Shown here: positions 1 to 12,300 of the stretch, in pieces
How the letters are laid out: each line of letters begins with the position of its first letter
How positions within the stretch are numbered: position 1 is the first letter of the stretch
Source: Myxococcus qinghaiensis
Lineage (GTDB): Bacteria > Myxococcota > Myxococcia > Myxococcales > Myxococcaceae
Length of the DNA stretch: 64,000 nucleotides
Direction: 5' to 3'
Assembly (NCBI RefSeq): GCF_024198215.1
Contig: NZ_JAKCFA010000004.1
Span: forward strand, 310,001 to 374,000
Position numbers and translations under genes: made by a program
Notes under the pieces: generated by a model
The model's database searches: none
What the model saw: only the letters and a program-made list of their open reading frames with translations
What the model was told of the DNA's origin: nothing

Positions 1-465
1 GTCATGTTCGGCTACGCCAGCCCGGGTCGGGCCGCCGAGCCGCGCCGGGTGCGTCCGTATGAGCTGCTCAGCCACCGGGGACAGTGGTATCTCCAGGGCT
101 TCTGCCACACCCGGCAGGACGCTCGCCTGTTTCGGCTGGACCGGATGGAAGATCTCACCGTGACCGAAACGCCATTTCTCCCCCCGCCCGATGCCCGGGC
201 GGACGTTCCCAACCCGGCTCGGAGCAGCTCCGAGGCGTCCGTGCGCGTGCGGTTCTCGCCCGTGGCGGCGCCCTACGTGAAGGAGCGCTTCGGCCAGGAC
301 GCCCGCCCGCTTGCCGATGGGGGCGTGGAAGTCCTCGTGGCCGGCGACAGCGAGCGCTGGCTGACGCAGTGGGTGCTGTCCTTTGGCGGCGAGGCGGAGG
401 TGATGGAACCGGTCTCCGCGCGAGCGGCCGTTGCCCGAGCGGCGCGTGCCTCGATAGGATTGTAG
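1..465 (+). CDS. WYL-domain transcriptional regulator, C-terminal part (gene enters from the left edge)
   Basis: The reading frame is open from base 1, so the true start lies outside the window. The visible 154 residues look like the C-terminal half of a WYL-type regulator (YafY/PafBC class). They show the WYL-like core with RVRPYELLSHRGQWYLQGFC, where the aromatic YLQGF segment and the following arginines (ARLFRLDRMEDL) are typical, then the C-terminal extension with VRFSPVAAPYVKERF. Family members bind DNA through an N-terminal helix-turn-helix, which would be upstream, and the WYL domain is thought to bind a ligand or nucleic acid. The stop is 7 bases before the FHA gene, so the two are probably co-transcribed. 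The family call is fairly safe; the regulated genes are unknown. Confidence 0.8.
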   Translation, partial: VMFGYASPGRAAEPRRVRPYELLSHRGQWYLQGFCHTRQDARLFRLDRMEDLTVTETPFLPPPDARADVPNPARSSSEASVRVRFSPVAAPYVKERFGQDARPLADGGVEVLVAGDSERWLTQWVLSFGGEAEVMEPVSARAAVARAARASIGL

Positions 466-472
466 GGCCCCC

Positions 473-2065
473 ATGCCTTTCCAGCTGACGATCTCCGAGG
501 GAAAAGACGCCGGCAAGGAGTTCGTCTTCGACCAGGACTCCGTGCTCATCGGTCGTACGTCCGAATGTGACGTCGTGCTGTACGACCCGGGCGTGTCCCG
601 CAAACATTGCCGCCTGTTCCTCGATGGTGACGCCTACAGCGTCGAGGACCAGGGCAGCGCCAACGGCACCTTGCTCAACGGCACCGCGGTGCAGACGCAA
701 GCCCTGGAGGACGGCGACAAGCTGACCCTGGGGCCGGTGACGTTCGTCTTCGCCTTGATGACGGACGAGTCCACCGGCGAGGAGGAGCTGCCCGCCGGGG
801 CGGAGGAGGGCGCGAACAGCACGCGCATCGTCTCCGTGGACGCGCTGAAGCGTCAGCGGAACAAGGGCGTGGCCCTGGCCCCCGATGGCGCGGACGAGGA
901 GTCCCTGGAGGAGATTCGCCAGGGCGCCACCCGCAACAACCTGCGAGCGCTGCGGCCCGCGGGGCAGAGCGGTGCACGCGCGGCGCTGGCCGCGTCGAAC
1001 GAGCCCGCGGCCATCGAGCGGGCTCCGTCCTCGGTCCCCGCGCCCCGTCGTCCCCAGGGCAGCTCCGCGCCCGTGCGCGCGCGGCCGGCCTCCAGCGCCG
1101 GAGGTGGCGCGGGCAGCGGCCTGTCCGCCGCCGAGCGCGCCCGCATCCGCCGCGAGTCCCCGGGCCTGGTCGCGAGCGCGAAGCTGTTCTGGGCGGACGC
1201 GACCAACATGGTGCGCGGCGGCCTGGTGGGCGGCGGCGTCGCCGTGGTGCTGGGCCTCTTCGGCCTGCTGTACTGGCTGGTGCTCAGCGGCGAGGACAAC
1301 GGGCCGGTGGGCGAGGAGCCCGCGGTGCTCACGCAGCAGCCCATCCGCGACTCGTTCGGCCTGGGGCCCGACGTGACGTGGGCCCGGGCGGACATGAAGA
1401 TCTTCGAGTGGGAGTACACCGCCGCCACCAAGGCCGTGGTCATCCTCCACTACCAGGCGCAGGGCATCTCCAAGGACGAGGTGATGGTCAGCGTCAACGG
1501 CGTGGACGTGGGCAAGGTGCCCCCCGACACGCTGGCCAGCCAGGACCGCTCGCTGGAGCTGATGATTCCCTCCCAGCACCTGAAGAAGGGCGAGCCCAAC
1601 CGCATCGTCTTCGACAACACCAAGAATCCGCCGGGCGAGGACCCCTGGCGCATCTGGAACGTGTGGGTGGAGCGCGCGCTCCTGCCGGACCTGCTGCCCG
1701 AGGAGCTGCTGCGCCAGGCCACCGAGTCCTACAAGCGCGGCCGGAAGAACAACGACACGCCGGACATCGGCGCCCGCAACCGCTACGAGGCGTGGAAGTC
1801 CTTCCGCGAGTCGTGGCTGATGCTGGAGGCCCACCCGGAGCCCAAGCCGGACCTCTACTACGAGGCGCAGGAGCGCATGAAGACGGCCCAGCAGGAGCTG
1901 GACAGGACGTGCGCCAAGCTGCTGCTGGAGGTGGAGGGCTACTACAACCAGGGCAACTACAAGGCCGCCTCCGCCACGCTGGACCACATCAAGCAGTACT
2001 TCCCGGAGTACGACCAGCCGTGTGCCACCCGCGCCGAGAACAAGCGCGGAGAGTACGGGCTGTAG
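473..2065 (+). CDS. FHA-domain protein with one transmembrane helix and a periplasmic C-terminal domain
   Basis: 530 residues. An N-terminal forkhead-associated domain (about 1-95) shows the phosphothreonine-binding signature: GRTSECDVVL at 27-36, SRKHC at 42-46 and SANGT at 62-66. A low-complexity Ala/Pro/Arg linker follows. One hydrophobic segment at about 248-270 should span the inner membrane, putting the FHA domain in the cytoplasm and roughly 260 C-terminal residues in the periplasm. The C-terminal region is rich in aromatic and charged residues and ends in helical, TPR-like sequence (about 430-530). The layout recalls YscD-type secretion ring proteins and the many FHA signalling proteins of myxobacteria that partner with Ser/Thr kinases. 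No kinase is adjacent. It starts 7 bases after the WYL gene. The exact function is unknown. Confidence 0.85.
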   Translation: MPFQLTISEGKDAGKEFVFDQDSVLIGRTSECDVVLYDPGVSRKHCRLFLDGDAYSVEDQGSANGTLLNGTAVQTQALEDGDKLTLGPVTFVFALMTDESTGEEELPAGAEEGANSTRIVSVDALKRQRNKGVALAPDGADEESLEEIRQGATRNNLRALRPAGQSGARAALAASNEPAAIERAPSSVPAPRRPQGSSAPVRARPASSAGGGAGSGLSAAERARIRRESPGLVASAKLFWADATNMVRGGLVGGGVAVVLGLFGLLYWLVLSGEDNGPVGEEPAVLTQQPIRDSFGLGPDVTWARADMKIFEWEYTAATKAVVILHYQAQGISKDEVMVSVNGVDVGKVPPDTLASQDRSLELMIPSQHLKKGEPNRIVFDNTKNPPGEDPWRIWNVWVERALLPDLLPEELLRQATESYKRGRKNNDTPDIGARNRYEAWKSFRESWLMLEAHPEPKPDLYYEAQERMKTAQQELDRTCAKLLLEVEGYYNQGNYKAASATLDHIKQYFPEYDQPCATRAENKRGEYGL

Positions 2066-2087
2066 CAGCTTCCTGTTTTCGCTGGCC

Positions 2088-2113
2088 TGCACCGTCCCGT
2101 ACCGGACGGTGCA
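2088..2113 (+). terminator. Hairpin after the FHA gene
   Basis: Perfect 10-bp inverted repeat TGCACCGTCC / GGACGGTGCA with a 6-base loop, 22 bases after the FHA stop. There is no T-run, so it is an imperfect intrinsic terminator or an mRNA 3' stabiliser. Confidence 0.5.
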
Positions 2114-2185
2114 TCACCCCCTGGGGCCGTTCAGGCGGCCCGTCGGGTTGCCGGCTCGGGGCGGCGTCCTCAACGTAAGAGGACC

Positions 2186-3460
2186 ATGCGCGACCTGGAG
2201 GCGATGAGCGAGAGGGCGGGAGTGTCGGGAGAGGCTCTTCCCGAGCCCGGCTGTTCGCAGGGCCCCCTGCCAGAGCGAGCGCCCATCTGGAGCCCCGGGG
2301 TCTCCGGGATGCTCCTGGCGCGCTACTACCTGCCTCGCGGCCATGCGGTGACGCGCGGCAACGCGTGCGTGCTGCTGCGCGACGGCGTGGAGGCGTATCC
2401 GGCGATGCTGGAGGCCATCCGGCGGGCCCGGCGCTACATCCGCCTGGAGACGTACATGTTCATCACCGACGCCGTCGGTGAGCTGTTCGGCCAGGCGCTC
2501 GCGGAGGCCGCCGAGCGCGGCGTGCACGTGAAGGTGCTCTACGACGCGGTGGGCTCCTGGACGAGCCGCAAGGGCTACTTCGAGGAGCTGCGCCAGCGCG
2601 GCGTGGACATCCGCTCCTTCAAGCCCTTCAACCTGTCGCGCGGCTGGCGGCACCTGCTGCGCCGGGACCACCGCAAGATTCTCGTCGTGGACGGCGAGGT
2701 GGCCTTCACCGGCGGGGTGAACATCTCCGCGCACTGGGCGCCGGAGGGGGAGCAGGGCGGCGGGTGGCGCGATGACGTGCTGCGAATCGAAGGCCCCGCC
2801 GTGCACGTCCTGGAGCGGCGCTTCCTGGCCACCTGGCGGATGATGTTCCAGGACCGCATCCACCGCTGGGCGTCCGGGCTGCAGCACCGCCTGCGCCGGC
2901 GGCGGGGCGCTTCCTCCCCGCGGGGGCCCACGGGCCTGGCGGTGCTGTCCAGCCGGCGGAGCATCCACCGCGCCTACCTGCACGCCATCCACCGCTCCCG
3001 GCGCAGCGTGCTCATCGCCGCGGCGTACTTCGTGCCGGACCGGAAGCTCGTCGCCGCCCTGCGCGACGCGGCCCGGCGGGGCGTGGAGGTGAGCCTGCTC
3101 CTCAACGCCCGCAGCGACCACCCGCTGCTGGAGTTCGTCACCCGGGCCTTCTACGAGAAGCTCCTGGGGGCGGGGGTCCGCATCTTCGAGTGGCAGCGCG
3201 GGGTGCTCCACGCGAAGACGGCCGTCGTCGATGGGGCCTGGGGCACCATCGGCTCGTTCAACCTGGAGCGGCTGAGCCTGGCCTTCAACCACGAGGTCAA
3301 CGCCGTGTTCGCCGACCCCCGGCTGGGCCAGCAGTTGGAGGACTCCTTCCGCACGGACTGCGGCGACTGTCGTGAGGTGACGCTGGCGGAATTCCGCCGC
3401 CGGCCCCTCTGGCGCAAGCTGCTGGAGCGCGCCCTGTACAGCCTGCGCAAGGTCATCTGA
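2186..3460 (+). CDS. Phospholipase-D family cardiolipin synthase (ClsB-like)
   Basis: 424 residues with the two HKD catalytic motifs of the phospholipase D superfamily. The first is at 162 (HRKILVVDGEVAFTGG) and the second at 342 (HAKTAVVDGAWGTIGSFN). Each contributes His, Lys and Asp to a shared active site that makes and resolves a phosphatidyl-histidine intermediate. Bacterial relatives make cardiolipin from phosphatidylglycerol or phosphatidylethanolamine at the inner membrane. The protein lacks the two N-terminal transmembrane helices of ClsA, which makes it closer to ClsB. A proline-rich leader of about 45 residues precedes the domain. It stands alone: a hairpin lies before it and a 210-base gap follows. 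The fold is certain; the exact phospholipid substrates are inferred. Confidence 0.88.
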   Translation: MRDLEAMSERAGVSGEALPEPGCSQGPLPERAPIWSPGVSGMLLARYYLPRGHAVTRGNACVLLRDGVEAYPAMLEAIRRARRYIRLETYMFITDAVGELFGQALAEAAERGVHVKVLYDAVGSWTSRKGYFEELRQRGVDIRSFKPFNLSRGWRHLLRRDHRKILVVDGEVAFTGGVNISAHWAPEGEQGGGWRDDVLRIEGPAVHVLERRFLATWRMMFQDRIHRWASGLQHRLRRRRGASSPRGPTGLAVLSSRRSIHRAYLHAIHRSRRSVLIAAAYFVPDRKLVAALRDAARRGVEVSLLLNARSDHPLLEFVTRAFYEKLLGAGVRIFEWQRGVLHAKTAVVDGAWGTIGSFNLERLSLAFNHEVNAVFADPRLGQQLEDSFRTDCGDCREVTLAEFRRRPLWRKLLERALYSLRKVI

Positions 3461-3608
3461 GGGACGCGGGCTTGTCCCGGGCCTGTCTCGCCGTTAGGGG
3501 ACAGGGTGTCGGAGACGACATTCCCCAGCGGGACGCATGGTTCCGATGAGCGGGGCTGGACTCTTGCTGGGTCAACAGTCCATCGCAGGATGCGCGCGCA
3601 GGAACCCT

Positions 3609-3637
3609 TTGCAACGCGTCAAAGGCGAGCCTAGAAG
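3609..3637 (+). promoter_or_regulatory. Candidate sigma-70 type promoter of acnA
   Basis: TTGCAA (3609-3614), a 17-base spacer, then TAGAAG (3632-3637), 34 bases before the aconitase start. Other genes here have similar TAGAAG-like -10 boxes. Confidence 0.5.
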
Positions 3638-3670
3638 TGCCCACATCCTGCGCACGGAAGGGCACCTCAC

Positions 3671-6403
<2,733 letters not shown>

Positions 6404-6426
6404 TCCTCCCAAGAAGACAGAGACCG

Positions 6427-6496
6427 GCACCCGCTTTCCTCGGCGGGTGCGGGACTCGCACAGCGGCCCGGAGTGCCCGCGTGGCGCTCCGGGCCG
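6427..6496. terminator. Two tandem hairpins between convergent acnA and the HD gene
   Basis: GCACCCGC / GCGGGTGC (6427-6450, 8-base loop) and CGGCCCGGAG / CTCCGGGCCG (6464-6496) are both perfect stems in the 100-base convergent gap. They probably act on both strands. Neither is followed by a clear T-run. Confidence 0.6.
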
Positions 6497-6503
6497 TCGT
6501 GTC

Positions 6504-6926
6504 TCAGGGCTCCTTCAGCCGCGCCCAGGCGGCGCGGTAGCGGGCCAGCCGCTCCGCGTCCTTGGCCGTGACGGCCGTCAGCCGGCGCACGTCCATGTTG
6601 TCCTCCAGGTCCGCGAGCTTCACCCGGCGCGCCAGCGCGTCCGGCCGCAGCCGCTCGATGAAGGCCTCGTATGTCTCGTGCTCGCGCCGGGTGAGTCCCT
6701 CCAGCGCGCGCAGGACTGCTTCCGGGTAGCCGCTGTCCCGCAGCCGCTCCAGCGTCCAGGGCGTGTCCTCCACCACGTCGTGCAGGATTGCGACGGTGCG
6801 CTCCTCCTCCGTCTCCAGCCGCATCATCAACCGCAGGGGATGCAGGATGTAGGGCTGGCCCGCCTTGTCCCGCTGGCCGCGGTGCGCCTCCACGGCGAGG
6901 GCAATCGCGTCTTCGAGCGTGGGCAT
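6504..6926 (-). CDS. HD-domain phosphohydrolase, small alarmone hydrolase (MESH1)-like
   Basis: 140 residues from the ATG at 6926, chosen because AAGGA lies 8 bases upstream and the family domain begins there. The motifs match the hydrolase half of RelA/SpoT proteins: AHRGQRDKAGQPYILHPLRL near the N-terminus, the metal-binding LHDVVEDT, and VKLADLEDNMD. No synthetase or TGS/ACT domain is present, so this is a stand-alone hydrolase of about the size of MESH1-type enzymes. These remove the 3'-diphosphate of (p)ppGpp, or the 2'-phosphate of NADPH in the animal homologue. It lies 156 bases downstream of pilX on the same strand, but co-transcription is unproven. The substrate is inferred from the family only. 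Confidence 0.8.
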   Translation of the reverse strand: MPTLEDAIALAVEAHRGQRDKAGQPYILHPLRLMMRLETEEERTVAILHDVVEDTPWTLERLRDSGYPEAVLRALEGLTRREHETYEAFIERLRPDALARRVKLADLEDNMDVRRLTAVTAKDAERLARYRAAWARLKEP

Positions 6927-7082
6927 TGCAGGCGTCCTTCGTGAGGGAGAAGCGCCGAGCATCCCACGCCTTGAAGGCGGATGGCGCGCGGTCCTTTGGG
7001 GCGGGGATTTCGGAGGCGATGCCCTGGCCTCGCGGCAAGGCGCCCGCCATCGCCCACGCGCGCCTGGCGTGAGGGCCTTGCG

Positions 7083-7700
7083 TCAGTTGTGGTTGCCGGA
7101 GCCCGTGCCCGTGGTGCCCTGGGAGGTGTTGGGGCCGCCGCCGCCGTTGTAGCTGAGCAGTCCCTCCAGCGCGAGGGTGCTGGGGTTCTGCGTCCCGTCG
7201 CTGCGGCGGGCGCGCAGCGTGGAGGAGATGCACACCGCGCCGACGACGGCCACCTGGTCATTGTCCCGGCGCCAGTTGGGGGCGACGGGGTCGAACTCGT
7301 CCTCGTTGTCGCGGATGTACAGGTAGACGTCCGGCTTGCCGTCGCCATCCACGTCGGCGAAGAGCGCCGGATTCGTGGTCAGCAGCCTGGAGGAGAACGG
7401 GTCCGCGGGCGTCGGGTTGAAGCTGGAGCGCACCGGGTTGTAGGTGGCCGGCGCGGCCAGGTAGGTGTTCCAGTTGGCGTAGTTGCGCCCGTAGAAGCTG
7501 CGCGCGAGCTGCAGGCCGCTCTCCGCGCAGCTCTGGCGCTGGCCGGCGCGGCTGCTGGCGACGGCGCGCACGCGCTCTCCGCCCGCGTACACCATGAGGC
7601 TTGCCACCAGGCCCAGCAGCACGGTGACGAGCATGACGACGACAATCAGCGTGGCGCCACGGGCGGCGCGGGGAAGGGACTTGCGCGGCTTGGAGTGCAT
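7083..7700 (-). CDS. pilX: PilX/GspK-type minor pilin
   Basis: 205 residues. The N-terminus has a basic leader ending at Gly15, the prepilin peptidase site, then the hydrophobic helix ATLIVVVMLVTVLLGL. Position 5 of the mature protein is Val rather than Glu, as expected for PilX/GspK pilins, which cap the priming complex. The segment AESGLQLARSFY is typical of the PilX family. The body carries an Asp-rich DVDGDGKPD stretch (residues about 105-113) that could bind calcium. It is the last gene of the minor-pilin operon, 5 bases after pilW. Its role would be to help prime type IV pilus assembly with PilV, PilW and PilY1. The pilX name is by position and leader type; sequence similarity outside the leader could not be tested. 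Confidence 0.78.
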   Translation of the reverse strand: MHSKPRKSLPRAARGATLIVVVMLVTVLLGLVASLMVYAGGERVRAVASSRAGQRQSCAESGLQLARSFYGRNYANWNTYLAAPATYNPVRSSFNPTPADPFSSRLLTTNPALFADVDGDGKPDVYLYIRDNEDEFDPVAPNWRRDNDQVAVVGAVCISSTLRARRSDGTQNPSTLALEGLLSYNGGGGPNTSQGTTGTGSGNHN

Positions 7701-7705
7701 GGCGC

Positions 7706-8782
7706 TCACAGGTTGGCGGCCGCCAGGTTGGGCAGCTCCAGACGGCGGGTGTAGAGGCTGCGGTAGAAGCCATCCGCGGCGACGGCGGCCGGCGGCACGT
7801 TGTTCTCCGTGCTGATGCGCTTGTCGTCCGCCAGCACCGCGGTGCTCTGCGTGTTGCGACGCGGGTTGCGGCCGGTGGCGACCACGCTGATGCGCACCGT
7901 GCGCAGGCCCGGCTGGAAGGCGGCGGCCAATCCGTGCCGCCACGTGTACCGGGCCGGGTCCTCCTGGCCCGTGGTGTCGAAGCCAAAGGCCACCTGCAGG
8001 TCCTCCACGTTCTCCTGCACGACGACGGGCTGCTCCGTCGCGGGCTCCGAGAAGGGCCGGCCCAGCGCGTCCGCCAGCAGCCTGCCCTCCGTGCGCAAGA
8101 GCGACGGCCGGCCCGACGTGGGGTGGGGGCCGATGAAGAAGTGCAGCAGCCGCACCGGATAGACGAGGTCCCCGCTCTGGTAGCCACCCCGCTCCGGCGC
8201 GTTGGAGAAGCCGGAGGTCCCCGCCTCGTCATAGTTCACCTGGCCCGGCACGCCCGGGCTCTGGGGGGTGATGACGATGTTGGAGAGGAGCGCGGCGGTC
8301 GTCATGTTGCTGACCAGATGCAGCGAGTCCGCCTTGAGGCTCTGCGTGCAGTTCACATGGAGCGTGCCCGTGCCCGCGCGCACCACGGAGGCAGCGGCGC
8401 CAGGGGTGACACAGGGCTCGCCCAGATAGTCGCGGTCCGGCACCACCAGCCACAGGTCATCGCTGCCGTCGGCGGTGGGCGTGCTGGAGTTGGTGCCGGC
8501 GCCGGTGGTGCCATCGCGGCCGAAGATGGCGCCGACGCGCACGGGGACTCCGCCCTGGCGCACCCAGATGCCACCGGGAGCGCCAGCGCCCGCCTGGCGC
8601 ACCATGCTCATCAGGGCCTCGCCCGCGAGCCGGGAGGCGTCATGGCTGTCGGCCGTGTGCTCCGTGTTGTGGATGACGCGGCTGCCCGCCACCATCAGCG
8701 ACGCGGCGGCCGCGATGATGATGGCCGTGAGGGCCAGGGCGACCATCGTCTCCAGCAGCGTCATCCCTCGCAGGGCTCTCAT
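7706..8782 (-). CDS. pilW: PilW/GspJ-type minor pilin
   Basis: 358 residues. A very short leader (MRALRG) is followed by MTLLETMVALALTAIII, with cleavage after Gly6 and Glu at mature position 5, the canonical type IV pilin processing and helix signature. Length and context fit PilW, the largest minor pilin (GspJ class). The 4-base overlap with pilV and 5-base gap to pilX show tight translational coupling. In M. xanthus such minor pilins form a complex with PilY1 that initiates the type IVa pilus used for twitching (social) motility. The globular part (about 40-358) has no motif I recognise. Confidence 0.8.
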   Translation of the reverse strand: MRALRGMTLLETMVALALTAIIIAAAASLMVAGSRVIHNTEHTADSHDASRLAGEALMSMVRQAGAGAPGGIWVRQGGVPVRVGAIFGRDGTTGAGTNSSTPTADGSDDLWLVVPDRDYLGEPCVTPGAAASVVRAGTGTLHVNCTQSLKADSLHLVSNMTTAALLSNIVITPQSPGVPGQVNYDEAGTSGFSNAPERGGYQSGDLVYPVRLLHFFIGPHPTSGRPSLLRTEGRLLADALGRPFSEPATEQPVVVQENVEDLQVAFGFDTTGQEDPARYTWRHGLAAAFQPGLRTVRISVVATGRNPRRNTQSTAVLADDKRISTENNVPPAAVAADGFYRSLYTRRLELPNLAAANL

Positions 8783-9363
8783 TGGACGAACACCTCATTG
8801 TGGAACTGGGCGCGGTCCGCGGTGTCGCCCTTGCGCACGACGCGGGTCCACACCGTCACCGGCCGCGAGCCCGCGGGCAGGAGCGCGGTGGCCGAAGCGG
8901 GCACCTCGAGCGGCAGGCCCGTCGTGACCAGGACCTCCCGGCAGTACGTGCCCTCCGGCAGCGCGGCGTCGTTGCACGCCGTGCCGGTGGGGATGCCCGC
9001 GAGCGGCTCCACCTGGCCGGTGGCGGACAGCTTGAAGTACGCCCCGGAGCTGGGGTCACCTGGCACGGGCACCGTCGGGTCCGACCGCCAGGGCGCCGCG
9101 CCGGGAGCCAGCGTGGTGGGGGGCTGCGTGGGGCGCGGCACCGCCTGCGCGAGCAGCGGGCCCTTGGCGGCCAGCCACAGCCGCTGCGTGCTTGCCTCGA
9201 GCAGCAGTCGCTTCACCTGGAGCAGCTGGCCGTCGTGCACGTCGCGCGAGGCGAACACCATGCCGCCCACCGCGCCGGTGGCGGCGAGCGCCAGCACCAC
9301 CATGGCGATGAGCACTTCGATGAGACTGGAGCCCCGGCGGAGGGCGCGAGCGGGCGAGCTCAT
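8779..9363 (-). CDS. pilV: PilV/GspI-type minor pilin
   Basis: 194 residues with a type III signal peptide: basic leader to Gly11, then SSLIEVLIAMVVLALAATG, with Glu at mature position 5. It overlaps pilY1 by 4 bases (9360-9363) and pilW by 4 bases (8779-8782), so all four proteins should be made together. Two cysteines near residues 149 and 161 could form a disulfide in the periplasmic head. Assignment to the PilV/GspI class rests on gene order, size and leader; a structure prediction would separate PilV from FimU. Confidence 0.78.
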   Translation of the reverse strand: MSSPARALRRGSSLIEVLIAMVVLALAATGAVGGMVFASRDVHDGQLLQVKRLLLEASTQRLWLAAKGPLLAQAVPRPTQPPTTLAPGAAPWRSDPTVPVPGDPSSGAYFKLSATGQVEPLAGIPTGTACNDAALPEGTYCREVLVTTGLPLEVPASATALLPAGSRPVTVWTRVVRKGDTADRAQFHNEVFVQ

Positions 9364-12300
9364 TCGAAGAACCTCTGGCTCCAGTTGAGCAGCCGGAAGA
9401 TGAAGCCCCCCTGGCCGTTGACGCGCAGGGTTTCGTCCGGGCTGGAGGGGCCCGTGGTGGTGGTGTTGTCGATGCGCGTGTTGGTGATGCGGCTGACCTC
9501 CAGCCCCACCACGAAGTCCTGCGACGTGGTGCCGTTGTCGCGGTGGTACACCGTCACGCCGCCGAAGTTGGCCAGGCTCAGTCCGGGCAGCACCGTGGCC
9601 GCGGCGCCCGCCGAAGTCGCGGTGTTGCCCAGGTCCAGCTTCCAGGTGTTGCCCTTTGTCGCCCCGTCGACCGACATCAAGTCCCCCAGCTTCCCCTTGG
9701 CGGTGCTGAAGTACGCGGTGCGCCCGGCCACGGTGATGTTGCCGTAGATGTGCTGCGGGGCAGCGAAGGACAGCGGGAAGGGCGTGGGCTCCTGGAGCAC
9801 GCCCTGGTCTTCCGCCAGCGAGTGCGCGCCCGACGCGGTAATCGCCGAGCCATTCAGCTTGAAGCCGTCCTCACCCATGGGCAGCCGCCGCTTGCGGTCC
9901 AGCAGCGCCAGGTGCACCTGGCCCGCGGCGGTGGGCTGCACCCAGTCCGCGCCGCCCGTGCCGACCATGGCGACCAGCTCTCCCTCGTAGCCCTTGAGGG
10001 CGGTGCCGGTGGTGATGGTCTGCGGCAGCCGCGCCAGCGCCACGTTGGTGGTGATGGGCCGGCGCTGCGTGTCGGTGGAGTCGGTGTCCAGCGCGGAGTA
10101 CTTGCAGGGCGACGTCTCCGAGCAGGAGGGGCCCAGCCGCAGCACGTTGGAGTTCTGTCCGGTGGCGCCGTCCAGCTCCCACAGCCGGCCCTCCATGTCG
10201 CCCACGTACAGGCGCGAGGCGCCGCCCGTGTCCGTCAGCACGGTGGGCGCGGTGGGCGCGGTGTTGTCCACCCAGCTCTGGGTGAACTCCTGCTCCCACT
10301 GCCACAGCTTCTGGCCGGTGGCGGCGTCGATGGCGAAGACCTCCATGCCGAACGTGGGAGCGCCGTACGCGCCCGAGCTGCTGGAGGCGACGAAGACGGC
10401 ATAGGTGGGCTCCAGGCCCTGGCGCACCACGCCCACGGACAGGCCGCGCGTGCCGCCCAGGCCTCCGTAGTTGTAGAGGCCAGAGGGCTCGCGGCCCGGG
10501 TCCGTCTGCGGCGCCATGAGGAAGCGCGCGTCCTTCTCCTTCCACTTCACCGCCCACTGCGTGCCGCCCGTGTCGCGGTCCGCCAGCTCCACCGGCGCGT
10601 GCGGAGGGAAGGCGCCCGTCTGCGCGTGGCTGCCCGCCAGGTGCCACAGCAGCACCGGGCGCAGGGGGTTGGTGATGTCCAGGGCGAACAAGTCCCGGCC
10701 CGGGTTGCCCACGTTGGCCACCAGCACGGTGTGCCACTCGCGCTTGCCGCTGCCCACGAAGTCCGCGAAGACGTCCATCACCACCGGCGCGCTGTTGACG
10801 CGCGCGTTGTTGCTGCGCAGCCACGGCAGCTGCGTGGCCGGCAGGAAGCTCCACAGCTCGGTGCCGCGCGGGGGCGTGGTGCCGCCGCTGAAGCTCGCGC
10901 TCCAGTTCTTCTGGAAGGCGGAGTCCGCGGGGCTGACGTTGGGGAAGGACAGCGTCTCCGCGGGGCCCGCGTAGCGCGCGCCGCCAGACACGTAGAAGGC
11001 GTGGAGCTGCCCATCCAGGCCCGCCGCGTACGCGACGGTGGGGCGGGGCGCTCCCCGGTCCGGGATGTACGCGCTGGCCTTCACCACCGCGGGCGCGGAG
11101 TGGACGAAGCCGCCCAGGTGCGCGCGGTTGTCCGCCTCGTCGTTGTTGCACTGGCTGTCGCTCGGCTCCAGGACGGGCGTTCCCGAGCCGTCATGGCCCG
11201 TGCTGGTGGCGAAGCAGAAGCCGCGCACGCGCTGGAGCAGCTGCGCCACCGCGTTGAAGTCCGAGGCGAGCTTCGCCTTGTTGACCGTCTCCATGCTCTG
11301 GCCGAAGTCGGTGCCCGCCAGCTGTGGCGAGTACTGCACCGCCTGCTGCAAGTCACACACGCCATCCCCCGTGGGCGAGACGACGAAGTCGAAGCGCGAC
11401 GTGCCGTCGGGGTTCTTGGCCTCGCCCAGCTTCAGCACGTCCACGCAGTTCGAGTTGGGCGAGCCGCCGTAGTTGGCGTTGATGGCGGTGCCGGCCACGC
11501 TCTGCGGCTTCCAGCCCACCTGGAGCACGCCGCGAGGCGCGCGCAGGCCGGCGCCCAGCGAGGGGTTCTCCTTCACCTGTCCACCGAAGTAGGTGAAGAG
11601 GTTGCGCTCGCGGGGCATGGGCAGCACGGCGTCCGCGTCCCACAGCGTGGCCGCGTCCAGCTCGCTCTCGCCCTGGCCGAGCGCGTCGCCGCCGATGAGC
11701 GAGTGGGCGCGCAGGTGGCCCGGGAAGTAGGGGAACACCCACTGCGAGCCCTGGGCGTGCACGTACGTGTCCACGCCGGGCGGGTAGCCCGACACCGCGT
11801 CGTAGGTGGCCGCGAGCACCAGCGCGCGCGTCCCGTTGGAGTCGCTGCCGTTGGCGTCGTCGAAGGCGACGGGCGCGGAGAGGGCGCGCTCGCTGCTCAG
11901 CGGCTCGGAGCCCAGGTTGAGCAGCGTGTTGAGGACGATGCGCGTGCCGGGGACGCTCTGCTTGAAGTCATGGCCCGCCAGGTAGACGATGGTCGCCTTC
12001 TTCGGGTCATTGTCCTTCTGGTTGAAGGTGAAGAAGTCGTGCCCGCGCCGGTTGTCCTCGGCCACGTGGGCGGCGTTGTCGTAGACGTGCTCGTCCTTGT
12101 GGCCGTACCAGCTCACCGCGAGCCGGCGCACGCCGTCCTTGTACTTCACGCGGTAGTTCTCCGTGTGACCCACCACGCTGTTGAAGCGGAAGTCGCCCAT
12201 CTGGGAGAACGGGTCTCCGGCGTTGGGATAGAGGATGCAGGCCTCGCGGCTGCCCTGCGACTGGGCCATGTAGTCCGGGTCCGTGCAGTTGCGCCCGTCC

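Noticed and set aside
155-2092. Long open frame antisense to the FHA gene
   Set aside because: His/Arg/Leu/Gly-rich translation with no domain; a by-product of high GC3 on the opposite strand.
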